Shown: positions 24,748 to 34,800 of the stretch, in pieces
Numbering within the stretch: position 1 is the first letter of the stretch
Layout of the letters: every line of letters begins with the position of its first letter
NCBI RefSeq assembly: GCF_014697625.1
Contig: NZ_JACJSG010000005.1
Span: 161,724 to 225,723, forward strand
Reading direction: 5' to 3'
Source: Anabaena azotica FACHB-119
Lineage (GTDB): Bacteria; Cyanobacteriota; Cyanobacteriia; Cyanobacteriales; Nostocaceae
DNA length: 64,000 nt
The notes under the pieces: generated by a model
What the model was told of the DNA's origin: nothing
Database searches by the model: none
Seen by the model: only the letters and a program-made list of their open reading frames with translations
Translations under genes and position numbers: made by a program

Positions 24748-25356
24748 ATGTCAAAGGTTTATACTACCGAAGAACTAATCCAAATATTGGCGGCTGAACG
24801 TCAAGCTTGCCTTAAAGGAGAACGTCTAAAGTTAGAAATAACTGTTTCTGGCAATCCTGTAATTGACCAGTTTATCAGAACAGATGGACTACAAAAATTT
24901 ACTGCTTATCAAGATTTTAAAAATGCCATTCATGACTATCAAAGAGAATATCTAGTTTCTGGTATTGTGTGGAAGGAAGTATCAGTAAAAGGCAAAGTAT
25001 TACGTTATCCAGAAGTTGATACTCAATTAATTGCTTTAAGCAGCGATTTAGAGATATTACAAGCTGCAAGAAATTCTATTTTACAATTTTGGTATGAAGT
25101 CTCTTCCGGGATGGATTTATATTTGAGCTTTAATAATAACAAACAACATCAACTTATTTCTCTGTCTGATGTGGAAAGAATTGTACAGAGAACAGAATGG
25201 GCTACTTTATGGAAATGGGAGAACCCTAACTTTTTAGAAATAGTTTTACAGTTAGGATGGGGTAAACCAGAGGAAGCCAGTTATAAACGCGGTAGACCAA
25301 AATCAGGTAGTGAATTTATTCATGCAGTCAATCCTGGTAATCATCCTATTGGTTGA
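24748..25356 (+). CDS. Conserved hypothetical protein
   Basis: 202 residues from the ATG at 24748; the TTG before it is not needed. I do not recognise the family. The protein is soluble, with no signal peptide or membrane segment, and mixed alpha/beta in appearance. It contains AERQACLKGERLKLE near the N-terminus, two Trp-rich stretches (FWYEVSSGMDLYL and TEWATLWKWENPN), and ends in a basic RGRPKSG-like tail. It begins a few bases after a heptamer array and stands alone upstream of hicAB, with about 170 bp between. Confidence 0.6.
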   Translation: MSKVYTTEELIQILAAERQACLKGERLKLEITVSGNPVIDQFIRTDGLQKFTAYQDFKNAIHDYQREYLVSGIVWKEVSVKGKVLRYPEVDTQLIALSSDLEILQAARNSILQFWYEVSSGMDLYLSFNNNKQHQLISLSDVERIVQRTEWATLWKWENPNFLEIVLQLGWGKPEEASYKRGRPKSGSEFIHAVNPGNHPIG

Positions 25357-25485
25357 TATCTAAGTTTGGATAATAAATTTTCACATATCATATAAGATTG
25401 CAAAAATGGGAAATTTTTGACAAATGAGAAAACTCTGCAAAAAAGGAAAATCTTATTGATTTCTAATTCTTAATTAGCGATTATA

Positions 25486-25513
25486 TCTGTAACAAAAATT
25501 TTATTGTTACAGA
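25486..25513. promoter_or_regulatory. Perfect inverted repeat in front of hicA (candidate HicB operator or RNA hairpin)
   Basis: TCTGTAACAA (25486-25495), eight-base spacer, TTGTTACAGA (25504-25513), a perfect 10-bp dyad. Its right arm overlaps the AGAGAAG ribosome site of hicA, which starts at 25525. HicB antitoxins usually repress their own operon by binding such dyads near the promoter; an RNA stem hiding the ribosome site is the alternative. Confidence 0.6.
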
Positions 25514-25524
25514 GAAGTGATAGC

Positions 25525-25707
25525 ATGAAAGTCCGAGAAGTTATTAAAATACTAGAGACTGATGGTTGGTATCTCGCCAGAACAAAAGGTAGTCATCGCC
25601 AGTTCAAACACCCTGATAAAGCTGGTAAAGTAACAGTTCCGGGTAAATTGTCAGATGACTTAGCCCCAGGTACTCTAAGTAGTATATGGAGACAAGCACA
25701 GTTGTAA
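25525..25707 (+). CDS. hicA: HicA-type mRNA interferase toxin
   Basis: 60 residues from the ATG at 25525, with AGAGAAG upstream; the longer frame from 25504 runs into the operator dyad. It has the double-stranded RNA-binding-like HicA fold: VREVIKILETDGWYLARTKGSH, then RQFKHPDK, with the catalytic His in GSHRQF, and a C-terminal VTVPG. HicA cleaves mRNA and blocks growth unless held by HicB. It is followed 12 bases later by the antitoxin gene, the standard hicAB order. Confidence 0.9.
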   Translation: MKVREVIKILETDGWYLARTKGSHRQFKHPDKAGKVTVPGKLSDDLAPGTLSSIWRQAQL

Positions 25708-25719
25708 GGAAAAAACGTG

Positions 25720-25938
25720 ATGCAATACGCTGTCGTGATTGAAAAAGCTGAAAATAATTATTCTGCTTATGTTCCTGATTTACCTGGGTGTGTGGCTACA
25801 GGTGAAACTTTAGATGAAGTAAAACAAATGATTGCTGAAGCTATTGAGTTTCATATAGAGGGAATGCTAGAAGATGGCTTGGCTATTCCTCAGCCTACAA
25901 GTATTGCTTGTGAAGTTGAAGTATTGATGCACATCTGA
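25720..25938 (+). CDS. hicB: HicB-type antitoxin
   Basis: 72 residues from the ATG at 25720, with TAAGGA upstream; a GTG directly before it is the alternative. It has the partial RNase H-like HicB fold: YAVVIEKAENNYSAYVPDLPGC, then ATGETLDEVKQMIAEAIEFHIEGMLEDG. It binds and neutralises HicA. No separate DNA-binding domain is seen after residue 70, so any repression would come from the short C-terminus or from the HicA-HicB complex. Confidence 0.9.
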   Translation: MQYAVVIEKAENNYSAYVPDLPGCVATGETLDEVKQMIAEAIEFHIEGMLEDGLAIPQPTSIACEVEVLMHI

Positions 25939-25950
25939 TTTTAACTGTGT

Positions 25951-25978
25951 AAAAAAAGCGCAGGGCTAACCTTGCGCT
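25951..25978 (-). terminator. Rho-independent terminator, minus strand
   Basis: On the minus strand AGCGCAAGG, a loop, then CCTGCGCT (one bulge), followed by a run of seven T. It lies about 100 bases past the egtD stop and is oriented to end that transcript. It is also close to the hicB end and may act weakly on the plus strand. Confidence 0.7.
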
Positions 25979-26080
25979 AATACTGAGTTATACTCATTTT
26001 CCCAAATTCAGCAACAGATTTATACTGAGAAACTTAGTAAAATCTGGCTCATTCAATTTTGAATTAAGAATTGGTACTAT

Positions 26081-27094
26081 CTACGCTTGCAACTGACACA
26101 ACAATAACCCAAACCATTGATTTTGATCAGTCCATGTTTGGATGGGTGTTAAACCTTTGGCTGCGAGTTGCTGCTTGATGGTGTCAAGGTCGAATTTACG
26201 GGAAATTTCGGTGAGGATGGTTTCACCTGGGGCAAAATTAACGGTGAGATTGAGAGATTTTAAATGGACTGTTTGCGATCGCCCACTCTTCAAGTGCATC
26301 TCAATCTGCTTTTCCGTCTCATTATAAAACGACCAATGTGCAAACTGTGTCGTATCAAAATCACCCTCAAACCGCCGATTCAAATGCTCTAACATATTGA
26401 GATTAAACTCTGCGGTTACTCCTTGGCTATCGTTATATGCTGGTTCCACAATTTCCTTTGGCTTTTGCAAGTCTATCCCCAACAAGAAATATTCACCCAC
26501 TTGTAAGCTTGTCTTAATTTGTGATAAAAAGACATCACACTCTTGCAGGTTGAGATTACCTAACGTACTCCCAATAAAACAGATCATCCTACTAGATAAT
26601 TTTCTAGTTGTGAGTTGTGCCAGCGCTGACTCGTAAGTTCCCGCTAAGGCGTAAACTTTTAAGGAAGGATAATCTTGTAGTAACTGCTTGGCGCTACTTT
26701 CCAAAATCCCTGCACAGACATCAATTGGTAAATAATGCAGAGGATAATTTAGTTGCTGATAAGCGTCTAGTAGAATCCGAGTTTTGGTAGAATTGCCGCT
26801 ACCCAGTTCTACTAATTCACAAGCACCAGTAATTTTGGCAATTTCACCCGCATACTGTTGTAAAATAGCCGTTTCTGTGCGTGTCACGTAATATTCTGGT
26901 AACTCACAGATGCGCTCAAATAACTCAGAACCCCTGTCATCATAAAAGTAACAAGGCGGTAAAGATTTGCTTGTTTGAGTCAACCCTTTCACCACATCAC
27001 TCCCAACGGTAGAAGTAACTACGCGCGTTGGTTCCTGTAAACGTTGTATTTGCAAACGTTCTTCAATGCTGTTAACAGCTTTAAGTATTGACAT
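26081..27094 (-). CDS. egtD: L-histidine N-alpha-methyltransferase EgtD
   Basis: 337 residues of the EgtD (DUF2260) family. It shows PPCYFYDDRGSELFERICELPEYYVTRTE near the N-terminus, the SAM-binding ELGSGNSTKTRILLDAY, YLPIDVC, and MICFIGSTLGNL. It trimethylates histidine to hercynine, the first step of ergothioneine synthesis. The partner sulfoxide synthase EgtB is not in this window, so the pathway must be completed elsewhere or by a different enzyme. Single-gene unit with its own terminator downstream. Confidence 0.92.
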   Translation of the reverse strand: MSILKAVNSIEERLQIQRLQEPTRVVTSTVGSDVVKGLTQTSKSLPPCYFYDDRGSELFERICELPEYYVTRTETAILQQYAGEIAKITGACELVELGSGNSTKTRILLDAYQQLNYPLHYLPIDVCAGILESSAKQLLQDYPSLKVYALAGTYESALAQLTTRKLSSRMICFIGSTLGNLNLQECDVFLSQIKTSLQVGEYFLLGIDLQKPKEIVEPAYNDSQGVTAEFNLNMLEHLNRRFEGDFDTTQFAHWSFYNETEKQIEMHLKSGRSQTVHLKSLNLTVNFAPGETILTEISRKFDLDTIKQQLAAKGLTPIQTWTDQNQWFGLLLCQLQA

Positions 27095-27347
27095 TTAACC
27101 TCCGTATGCTGTAGGTAAAAATTTGCCTGTAAAGGTGAATCTTTACGCTAGCCAGTGAAACATATACCTATAGTCAATAACATCACGCTTAAGCTGTAGT
27201 AATCAAGTATTCAATTTGTATTTCAGGTAACAGAGTACAGGGTACAGGTATAGGGTATAGTCTGGAAACCGCTTAAGTATTATGGTTTTAGGGAACATTG
27301 CCCACTGACAACTGATAAGGGACTTCCAGATAAAAATCTTTACAATT

Positions 27348-27470
27348 AGGACTTACGCAAGTGTCATAATTAAACTAACTGTAGGGTGCGTCAGCCCCAA
27401 TAATTTCGTACAGATTCAAGGATTTTCCACATCTGACGCACTCTACTACTTTGCCAGTTGCGTAAGTCCT
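27348..27470. repeat. Full-length MITE-like element, reversed orientation
   Basis: 123 bp from AGGACTTACGCAAGTGTCA to CCAGTTGCGTAAGTCCT. It is the same element as at 47613-47736 but inverted; the inner gtagggtgcgtcag and ctgacgcac segments are also inverted. It lies in the 27095-27541 spacer between egtD and hemW, which otherwise shows no gene. Confidence 0.85.
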
Positions 27471-27541
27471 GACAATGTAGGTTGCGCTACTTACGATAAA
27501 CCCTAGCCATACCAAGAAAATCTTCATACTGACGCACCCTA

Positions 27542-28741
27542 CTAACTGTCAACTGTCAACTTACTAAACAAATCTGCTAACACTACATTAGACATTAAAA
27601 AACCTTGGGGATCAGTCAACCGCAACCTTTCACCCGCAACTTGCACTAAACCTTGCTGATCATAAGGTTGCAAACACTGGTGAATTTCTTGTATCTTCTG
27701 TTCGCCAAACTCTTGGGTAAGTGCGGCTAAACTTACACCCTCAGCCAAGCGTAACCCCAACATTAATGTTTCTAATAACACATCTTCCTTTGGTGTTACT
27801 TCCCAATCAATCACACCCTCATTGGCGATCAATTCTTGCACCCATTGGTAGTATTCTTTAGTCTTACGGGGACGAGTAAAGCGTTTCCCTTCTACATAAC
27901 TCGCCGCACCCATCCCAAAGCCGTAATAAGGGCGATTTTCCCAGTAAACGCGGTTATGTTGACATTGGTGTCCAGGCTTGGCGTAGTTGGAAATTTCATA
28001 ATGTTGATAACCAGTCGCAGTTAAAACTTGCTGACCCATCTGATACATTTTTACAGTGGCTTCATCGGTAGGTAAGGGGTTGTCTCCTGGTTTGTAATAA
28101 CGACCAAAGGCTGTCCCAGGCTCAATTGTCAAATCATAGATAGATATGTGGGTGGGTGCAATTTTTACGGCTGTGTCTAGGGAATGTTGCCATTGATCTA
28201 AAGACTGATGCGGCAAACCGGAAATTAAGTCTATGCTAAATTCGGGAATCTTAACTTGGTGAATTAAGTCTACAGCTGCAAAAATATCTTTGACCGAGTG
28301 CGATCGCCCTGCTAATTTCAACAATTCCTCTTGAAAGGCTTGTACACCCAAACTGACGCGGTTGATACCGACGCTACTATAACTTTTGATATGTGCTAGA
28401 TCGAATGTGCCTGGATCTACTTCCATAGAGATTTCTGCATCAGAGGTGATCCCAAACCGCTTATCTAGGGTAACAAGTATTTTTTGTAACTGTTGTGCTG
28501 ATAAGAGCGAAGGCGTACCCCCACCGAAAAAGACGGTCTTGAGGGGTTGACCAAGGATAGGTGTAATGTCAATTTCTTGACAAAGTACATCTACATATTT
28601 GGAAATGGTAACAGAAGTCTCTCCGCGCTGGCGATCGCCTACAACAGATATGGGGAAATCACAATAAAAGCATCGCCGTCTGCAAAAGGGAATGTGTACA
28701 TAGGCAGAACTAGCAAGGCAAAGATCATTAACTTTTTGCAT
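27542..28741 (-). CDS. hemW: Radical SAM family heme chaperone HemW
   Basis: 399 residues from the ATG at 28741; a TTG at 28753 is possible. The radical SAM cluster motif is CRRRCFYCDF (CxxxCxxC) with YVHIPFC before it. Next come FFGGGTPSLLS and the conserved GINRVSLGVQAF and LIHQVKIPEFSIDLISGLPHQ segments, and a C-terminal HemN domain. The CxxxCxxC without a fourth Cys is typical of HemW rather than true coproporphyrinogen oxidase HemN. HemW binds heme and delivers it to apo-proteins. The last residues (LTVDS) are encoded within ctgtcaa-type heptamer units. Confidence 0.85.
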   Translation of the reverse strand: MQKVNDLCLASSAYVHIPFCRRRCFYCDFPISVVGDRQRGETSVTISKYVDVLCQEIDITPILGQPLKTVFFGGGTPSLLSAQQLQKILVTLDKRFGITSDAEISMEVDPGTFDLAHIKSYSSVGINRVSLGVQAFQEELLKLAGRSHSVKDIFAAVDLIHQVKIPEFSIDLISGLPHQSLDQWQHSLDTAVKIAPTHISIYDLTIEPGTAFGRYYKPGDNPLPTDEATVKMYQMGQQVLTATGYQHYEISNYAKPGHQCQHNRVYWENRPYYGFGMGAASYVEGKRFTRPRKTKEYYQWVQELIANEGVIDWEVTPKEDVLLETLMLGLRLAEGVSLAALTQEFGEQKIQEIHQCLQPYDQQGLVQVAGERLRLTDPQGFLMSNVVLADLFSKLTVDS

Positions 28742-28992
28742 ATTTATGAACAAGAATAAACTTAATTAACGCAAAATTAGAAATAATGAAAATAAATTGT
28801 TAATTTACAGGTTTCTATCGATTTATGACGTAGCTATGACAAATCAGGAGGTAAATCACTTTGGTTATAATATTTGCAGATATTGCCTGCATAAAACCCT
28901 AGTCTAAGTCAATATAATTAGTCTCTCTTACCGATGAAATTAAAAATACTTGACTTTATCAGGTAAAACAGTCGCAGGAACAAACCAAGATC

Positions 28993-30069
28993 ATGCTTGA
29001 TGCCATTATTATTTTCTCATTCATCCTGGCAGCAGCAGGAATAGGGTTCTACAGCACCGAACTACTACCCGATGGTACGTTAGATCGAGTCACGAATCTA
29101 GAAGCATTACGCTTAACCGTTGCTGTCTTTGCCGCCATTATTGGTGGTGCTGTTGGCTTAAGTTTCCAAACGACATACCGTCGCCTAGAAGCTCAAATTC
29201 GAGAACTACCTCTGGAAGTAATTTTAACTCGTGCCATTGGCTTAGTGATCGGATTATTGCTAGCCAACTTAATGCTAGCGCCTTTATTCTTACTGCCTAT
29301 TCCCACCGACTTTAGTTTTATTAAACCATTGGTGGCAGTAGTTGGTAGTATTATCCTCTCTGTCACGGGGATGAATTTAGCCGACACCCACGGGCGGGGT
29401 TTATTACGATTTATTAACCCCAATACAGTGGAAACAATGGTCGCGGAAGGGACGCTAAAACCTGCCAATACCAAAGTTTTAGACACTAGTTGTATTATCG
29501 ATGGTCGCATCGAGGCGCTGTTAGAAACTGGCTTTTTAGAAGGACAAATTATTGTCCCCCAATTTGTATTGTTGGAACTACAGCAAGTAGCTGATGCTAG
29601 TAAAGACCAAAAGCGGGTACGGGGAAGGCGAGGATTAGAAATTCTCAACCGTATTAGGGAAGCTTACCCAGACCGCATTTTGATTAATCCATCTGACTAT
29701 GAAGATATTTCTACAGTCGATGCTAAATTAGTTAGGTTTGCTCAAGAAATCAACGCCACACTCCTCACCAATGACTACAACTTATCAAAAGTTGCCAGCG
29801 TGCAGAAAGTGCCAGTGTTAAATGTTAATGACTTGGTAAATGCAGTCCGTCCTACCTATTTACCAGGGGACAACCTCGACTTAAAAATTCTTAAGGAAGG
29901 CAAAGAACCCAGTCAAGGCATAGGCTACTTAGACGATGGCACAATGGTTGTCGTTGAGGAAGGTAGCAGTTATGTAGGAGGGGAATTGCGAGTCGTAGTG
30001 ACTAGCGCCTTGCAAACCTCAGCCGGAAGAATGATTTTTGCCAAACCCCAGGCTTCAGCGTTGGCGTGA
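28993..30069 (+). CDS. PIN and TRAM domain membrane protein (YacL type)
   Basis: 358 residues. Several membrane segments lie in the first 130 residues (start to about IILSVTGMNLAD). A PIN nuclease domain follows with TKVLDTSCIIDGR as the first acidic motif and LLTNDYNL later, and a C-terminal TRAM RNA-binding domain (about 290-350). Members of the YacL family are membrane-bound and presumed RNA-directed nucleases with unknown targets. The ATG at 28993 follows a region with no strong ribosome site. The next small zinc-ribbon gene begins six bases after its stop. Confidence 0.88.
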   Translation: MLDAIIIFSFILAAAGIGFYSTELLPDGTLDRVTNLEALRLTVAVFAAIIGGAVGLSFQTTYRRLEAQIRELPLEVILTRAIGLVIGLLLANLMLAPLFLLPIPTDFSFIKPLVAVVGSIILSVTGMNLADTHGRGLLRFINPNTVETMVAEGTLKPANTKVLDTSCIIDGRIEALLETGFLEGQIIVPQFVLLELQQVADASKDQKRVRGRRGLEILNRIREAYPDRILINPSDYEDISTVDAKLVRFAQEINATLLTNDYNLSKVASVQKVPVLNVNDLVNAVRPTYLPGDNLDLKILKEGKEPSQGIGYLDDGTMVVVEEGSSYVGGELRVVVTSALQTSAGRMIFAKPQASALA

Positions 30070-30075
30070 GGGATC

Positions 30076-30264
30076 ATGTCAGATGCGAATCGAGTTAAGA
30101 TGTGCGATCGGTGCAGTTTGACTGCACCGATTTTGTATCGGGTGAAATTTGAGGAAAACGGTAATTGGATTTTCGTCTGTCGTCAATGTTGGGTGGGAGT
30201 GAGTGAGAATAACCCCTTTTATGTTTATGGTGGGACGTGGAAGGAGAGGAAGAGGAGGAGATGA
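30076..30264 (+). CDS. Small zinc-ribbon-like hypothetical protein
   Basis: 62 residues. Two Cys pairs, CDRCSLTAPI and FVCRQCWVG, about 30 residues apart, look like one zinc ribbon, and the C-terminus is very basic (KERKRRR). It sits six bases downstream of the PIN-TRAM gene, so it is probably co-transcribed. I do not recognise a named family. A nucleic acid-binding role is suggested by composition only. Confidence 0.7.
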   Translation: MSDANRVKMCDRCSLTAPILYRVKFEENGNWIFVCRQCWVGVSENNPFYVYGGTWKERKRRR

Positions 30265-30267
30265 GGG

Positions 30268-30404
30268 AGTGGGGGGAGTGGGGGGAGATGGGGGAGTGGG
30301 GGAGGAAAACTAATGACTGTGGACTATGGACTGTGGACTATGGACTGTGGACTATTGACTGTTGACTATTGACTGTTGACTATGGACTAATGACTAATGA
30401 CCAA
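30268..30404. repeat. G-rich tract and tandem heptamer repeats
   Basis: 30268-30304 consists of gggagtg and ggggaga units. About 30311-30404 is an array of 7-base units of the types tggacta, ttgacta and tgactaa, ending 18 bases before the next start codon. Confidence 0.85.
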
Positions 30405-30421
30405 TTCTGAGGATTGTTAAT

Positions 30422-30910
30422 ATGTTCCGTCTGTTGAAAGCGATCGCACAACAATTTTTATTAACTATTGTTTTGGCAACATTCTTCTTGACGAGTAGTG
30501 TAATCTTGTCTGTACCTACTTGGGCTGCTGTTTCTGGGTTAGGAGTGAATAACGGTTATCTCAGTGCTTGTCCAGCTTCCCCAAATTGTGTTGTTAGTCA
30601 AAATGCTGATCCCAAACACGCCATCGATCCCATTCCTTATCATGTCAGCCGGGATCAAGCAAGAGAAATCTTACTCAAAGTTCTTAGCGTTGTTCCGCGT
30701 ACAGAGGTTGTAGAACAGACAGATAGTTACATCCACGCTCTTTCTAAAAGCCGCATCTTCAAGTTTGTTGATGATGTAGAATTTTATTTACCTGCTGATG
30801 AGTCAGTCATTCATCTGCGATCGGCCTCTCGCATCGGTGACTCAGACCTTGGTGTTAACCGCAGGCGTATGGAACAAATTCGTTTGGCTTTAAAAGATTT
30901 AAATATTTAA
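30422..30910 (+). CDS. DUF1499 family exported protein
   Basis: 162 residues. The N-terminal segment FLLTIVLATFFLTSSVILSV ends in PTWAAV and looks like a cleaved signal. The DUF1499 signature follows: CPASPNCVVSQ, DPIPY, VDDVEFYLPADESVIHLRSASRIGDSDLGVNRRRMEQIR. The family is widespread in cyanobacteria and chloroplasts and its function is unknown. Probably thylakoid-lumenal or periplasmic. Monocistronic, with a strong hairpin 42 bases after the stop. Confidence 0.88.
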   Translation: MFRLLKAIAQQFLLTIVLATFFLTSSVILSVPTWAAVSGLGVNNGYLSACPASPNCVVSQNADPKHAIDPIPYHVSRDQAREILLKVLSVVPRTEVVEQTDSYIHALSKSRIFKFVDDVEFYLPADESVIHLRSASRIGDSDLGVNRRRMEQIRLALKDLNI

Positions 30911-30951
30911 TTTGGTTATTGTTGAATTCAGGGATGATTCTTATAGCCCTA

Positions 30952-30994
30952 TAAAATTAGTAAGATGGGCATCTTGCCCGTCCTACTAATTTTA
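30952..30994 (+). terminator. Long stem-loop after the DUF1499 gene
   Basis: TAAAATTAGTA (30952-30962) pairs with TACTAATTTTA (30984-30994), and inside it gatgggca pairs with tgcccgtc. The 3' arm is U-rich, so it can act as a terminator. The inner gggca/tgccc part resembles a small dispersed repeat seen also near 37642 and 58413. Confidence 0.6.
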
Positions 30995-31019
30995 TATGTG
31001 GAATAATTTTAAAATATCT

Positions 31020-31141
31020 AGGACTTACGCAACTGGCATATTTTTTCGTAGGGTGTGTGACGCTGCGAAAATATTTGAACGTAGTAGTGAGACTTGTAGC
31101 GTCACGCACCTACCACCAATTGTGACACTTGCGTAAGTCCT
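31020..31141. repeat. Full-length MITE-like element (AGGACTTACGCAA family)
   Basis: 122 bp from AGGACTTACGCAACTGGCA to CACTTGCGTAAGTCCT, nearly identical to the copy at 20028-20149. It is followed 13 bp later by a second inverted-repeat element, on the left side of the caspase cluster. Confidence 0.85.
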
Positions 31142-31154
31142 GATATCCTTTAAG

Positions 31155-31285
31155 CTCGACTTTATCCATTTTCTAGTCGATACATAAGCTGAAACCTTTG
31201 TATAGCAAAAGTTTTACTTTTCGGATATCACTAAGAATCATTGACATCGAAAAAGTTTTTGCCATTAATTTTGGATAAAGTCGAG
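31155..31285. repeat. Inverted-repeat element with CTCGACTTTATCCA arms
   Basis: CTCGACTTTATCCA (31155-31168) and TGGATAAAGTCGAG (31272-31285) are perfect 14-bp inverted arms around about 100 bp without an ORF. A closely similar arm (AAGCTCGAATTTATCTATTT) occurs at about 35699-35718, on the other side of the caspase gene cluster. The right arm ends 20 bp from the stop of the Trypco1-like gene. Confidence 0.65.
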
Positions 31286-31305
31286 TTAGGAGGATGTGTA
31301 AAAAT

Positions 31306-31686
31306 TTATTCCTGATTTGCTGAATTTGGTTTCAGTTTTTCTGGAAACTTACACGTAACTTGAATTTCCAAATTGCTTTCGGCAGAACCTTCTGTAATAT
31401 AAGGAATACCCGCTTTGCCACCCATTTTAATCCCAAATTTGAGGGTTACTTCTTCAATTTCTGCTGCGTGGAAGTCTTTAAAAGCACTAAGTGCATAGAG
31501 GGTATAACCTCTAATCATTTGGCGAGCTTGTTGCATTTTAGCGATCGCATCTGTTCGCACATCTTTATATTCTATACCATCATCTGAATCCTCAATTTCA
31601 AGATTTGTTTCGGTTGCAGTTAGGCTAATGTCTATCTGCTCAAGTGTTCCGTCTGCCTCGAAAAATATTTGCTGTACGTCTGACAT
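31306..31686 (-). CDS. Trypsin-co-occurring domain 1 (Trypco1)-like protein
   Basis: 126 residues. The core IEEVTLKFGIKMGGKAGIPYITEGSAESN (written here in part: FGIKMGGKAG, then SAESNLEIQVTCKF) matches the end of the Trypco1/CU044_2847 family as I know it: a conserved FG(I/L)K strand, a Gly turn and a final beta strand. Trypco domains are small all-purpose adaptor modules found beside trypsin, caspase and STAND NTPase genes in bacterial conflict systems. Here it is divergent from a caspase-nSTAND-WD40 gene 140 bp away, the expected partner. No signal peptide. Family assignment is from memory of the motif, so moderate. Confidence 0.65.
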   Translation of the reverse strand: MSDVQQIFFEADGTLEQIDISLTATETNLEIEDSDDGIEYKDVRTDAIAKMQQARQMIRGYTLYALSAFKDFHAAEIEEVTLKFGIKMGGKAGIPYITEGSAESNLEIQVTCKFPEKLKPNSANQE

Positions 31687-31826
31687 AATCTTCCTTGGGT
31701 AAAATTTATTACTGTATAATAATTCTTCTAAAAGACTTCAGCTTGCTAAATTTGAATGTACTAATGTTATCATTAATACTATCATCTACATATGTTTGTC
31801 AAAACTATTCTTTCCAGGTATGTTAA

Positions 31827-34800
31827 ATGGCACGGTATGCCCTTGTTATTGGCATCGCTGAGTATGTCAGCCCCTCATTACCGGGTTTATCGAAAACTAC
31901 GAATGACGCTGAAGCTGTAGCACAATTGCTAGAAAAATATGGTGATTTCCAGTCTGTTCAAAGACTACCGCAGCGTTGGAATAAAGAAAAAAATGGTTAT
32001 GAAGTTGTCAGTGCAAAAGTTACTGGTGCTAAAATTGGTCAAGAATTGAGAACGTTTTTATTAGAACAAGCAACTAACAATGAAGCGCTAATTTATTTTA
32101 GTGGACATGGTTTTACTATTTATGATAATTTAGGTCAACAAACGGGATATTTAGCAAGTTCTGATTGTCAGGTTGAACTGAAGGAAAACCAAATTATTGA
32201 ACAAAAATATGGAATTTCTCTGGATAGCCTGAATGAATTAATTAGAGATTCACAATTGAGCAGTTTGGTAATGCTACTCGATTGTTGTCATAGCGGTTAT
32301 TTTCTAGAAAGACAATTAATTGAACGGACATTAACTGCTTTCAGTTCGCAAAAAGATTATTACTTAATTACCGCTTGTCGTGGCTTTGAAAGAGCGGGAG
32401 CCATGAAAAGCCAACAATACAGCATTTTCACAAGTGCAGTGATTGAGGGGTTAGCCGATGAAAATGCGGGAAGTAGTGGGAGAATAAGTGGCGATCGCTT
32501 ATTTGATTTTGTTAGCCAAGAACTCAAAGGTTCAGTACAGGAACCTATTCGCATGGGTTGGGGACGTTCGATTACCCTAGTGACATATCCCCAAATCGAT
32601 ATTTCTACAGAAAATACAGTTGCTTTTGACCAAGAGAATCCCTATCGTGGACTGTATGCTTTTGAAGCAGAGCAAGCAAAATATTTCTGTGGACGAGAAC
32701 AAGCAGTCCGCACCTTAATTTCGCGCCTAGCAGATAGCCGTTTTGTGGCTGTCATCGGCTATTCAGGTAGTGGAAAATCTTCTTTAGTCAAAGCTGGATT
32801 ACTACCACAATTAAAAAGCGATCGCCTACCTGGAAGCAGTCAATGGGAAATAGCATCCTTTACCCCCGGAGAACATCCTCTAGGTAAATTAGTAGATATC
32901 CTATCTCGACAGCAACAGCAAAATCAACCCTATGTATTGTTAATTGATCAATTTGAAGAAATATTTACTCTTTGTCAAGACGAGGCAGAACGCCAAGCTT
33001 TTATCAATTTAATAGTACAAGAAGTCAACAAAAATGAAGTAGAAACAAGAATAATTGTCACCATTCGTGGTGATTTTTTAAATCGATGTGCTGAATATTC
33101 AGATGTTGTTTCTCTGATTAACAGCGTCCCTCCTACATCATTTATTGTGACACCGATGTCTGTTTCTGAGTTAGAAGAAGCAATTGAAAAACCAGCAAAA
33201 TTGCATGGCGTGGATTTTGAAGCTGGTTTACTCTCACAAATTATTGCTGATGTTTTAGGACAACCGGGAGCATTACCTCTGTTACAATATGCTCTCAAGG
33301 AGCTATGGCGAATTTGTATTGAAGTGCCAGAATCACCACAGCCACTTTTGACTCGTCAAGGTTATCAAGAAATAGGTGGAGTTAAAGGCGCATTAGATAA
33401 ACGAGCCACAATTTTCTATCAAAGTTTAACACCTGTAGATCAAGAATTTACGCGCCATCTATTTATGGAATTGGTGCAATTAGGCGAAGCTGGGGAAGTA
33501 ACCCGAAGGCGTATAAGTTGGGAGAAATTAACAGCAGTTGCAGATTCACCACAGCAACTACAAAAAGTGGTAGGATTGCTAGCAGGTTCTCAACAACGCT
33601 TAATTATTACTGATGAAAGAACTGTAGAAGTTGCTCATGAAGCACTATTATCTGAGTGGAAATTACTCAATAGTTGGGTTGCAGAAAATCGAGAAAATAT
33701 TCGTCTCAGTCGCGCTTTAGAAGAAGATTGTCAGGAGTGGCGAGAAAGTTTTAATAAATCTGATGATGCACTGTTAACTGGGGCAAAGTTAGCTGTGATT
33801 TCTGAATGGGTAAATAAGCATCAGCCAAGATTGATCCCAGAGGAAGCAGAATTTTTGCGTAAGAGCATTGAAAGACGTGAGCAAGAAATAATAGCAGAGC
33901 TTGAGCAGGAAAAAAAATTGCGGGAAGCATCTGAAGCTAAAGCCAAAGCTGAGTCAGAAAAGCTGCATGAGGCTAAAGCAAAAATAAAAGCTGAAAAGCA
34001 AAGAACTTGGGCTTTAGTATGGCTATTATGTTCATTTATAGCATTTGGAGTAATATTGTTTAAAAGCCAGAAGAGTGAAGTTAAACAGGCAAAGATAGGA
34101 GAATTAACAGCGTTAACTTTAGTATCTAAAACGTTTTTTGACTCTCAAGATCAGTTATCAGCTTTACTCAAGACTGTGGAAGCACTAGATTTGATGAAAG
34201 AAATAAACTTAGAAGATACTATTGATATCGAATCAAGTGAAAAAATCCTATTGGGAGCAAGAGAGCGAAATCGACTGGAAAGGCACATCAAAGCAGTTAC
34301 TAGCATTAACTTTAGTCCTGATGGCAAAAAAATAGTTTCCGCTAGTTATGACAAAACGGTAAAATTATGGGATATCAATGGAAAAATGCTCCAAAATATG
34401 CAGAGGCATAAAAGTAGAGTTTATAGCGTTAAATTCAGTCCGAAAAATAATATGATAGCCTCAGCAGGCGCAGATAGAAAAATTATTCTCTGGGATGAAA
34501 ATGGTAATTATATAAGGAGTTTAGAAAAACAAAAAGATGCTATATATGATATAGCATTTAGCCCAGATGGTAATTTTCTTGCTTCTGCGAGTAGGGACAA
34601 ATCTATTATTCTGTGGAATGCAAAAAATAATATTTTTAACAAACAGTATATAAGTGATCACCTGATTCGACGTATTGATTTTGCTCCTGATAGTAAACAT
34701 ATTGCTTTTACAGATGAGAAATTTGTAAAAATATGGAATATCGAAACTGGAAGAGTTACAATCATGGGAGAACATTCAGGTCTAATCAGTTCTATAAAAT

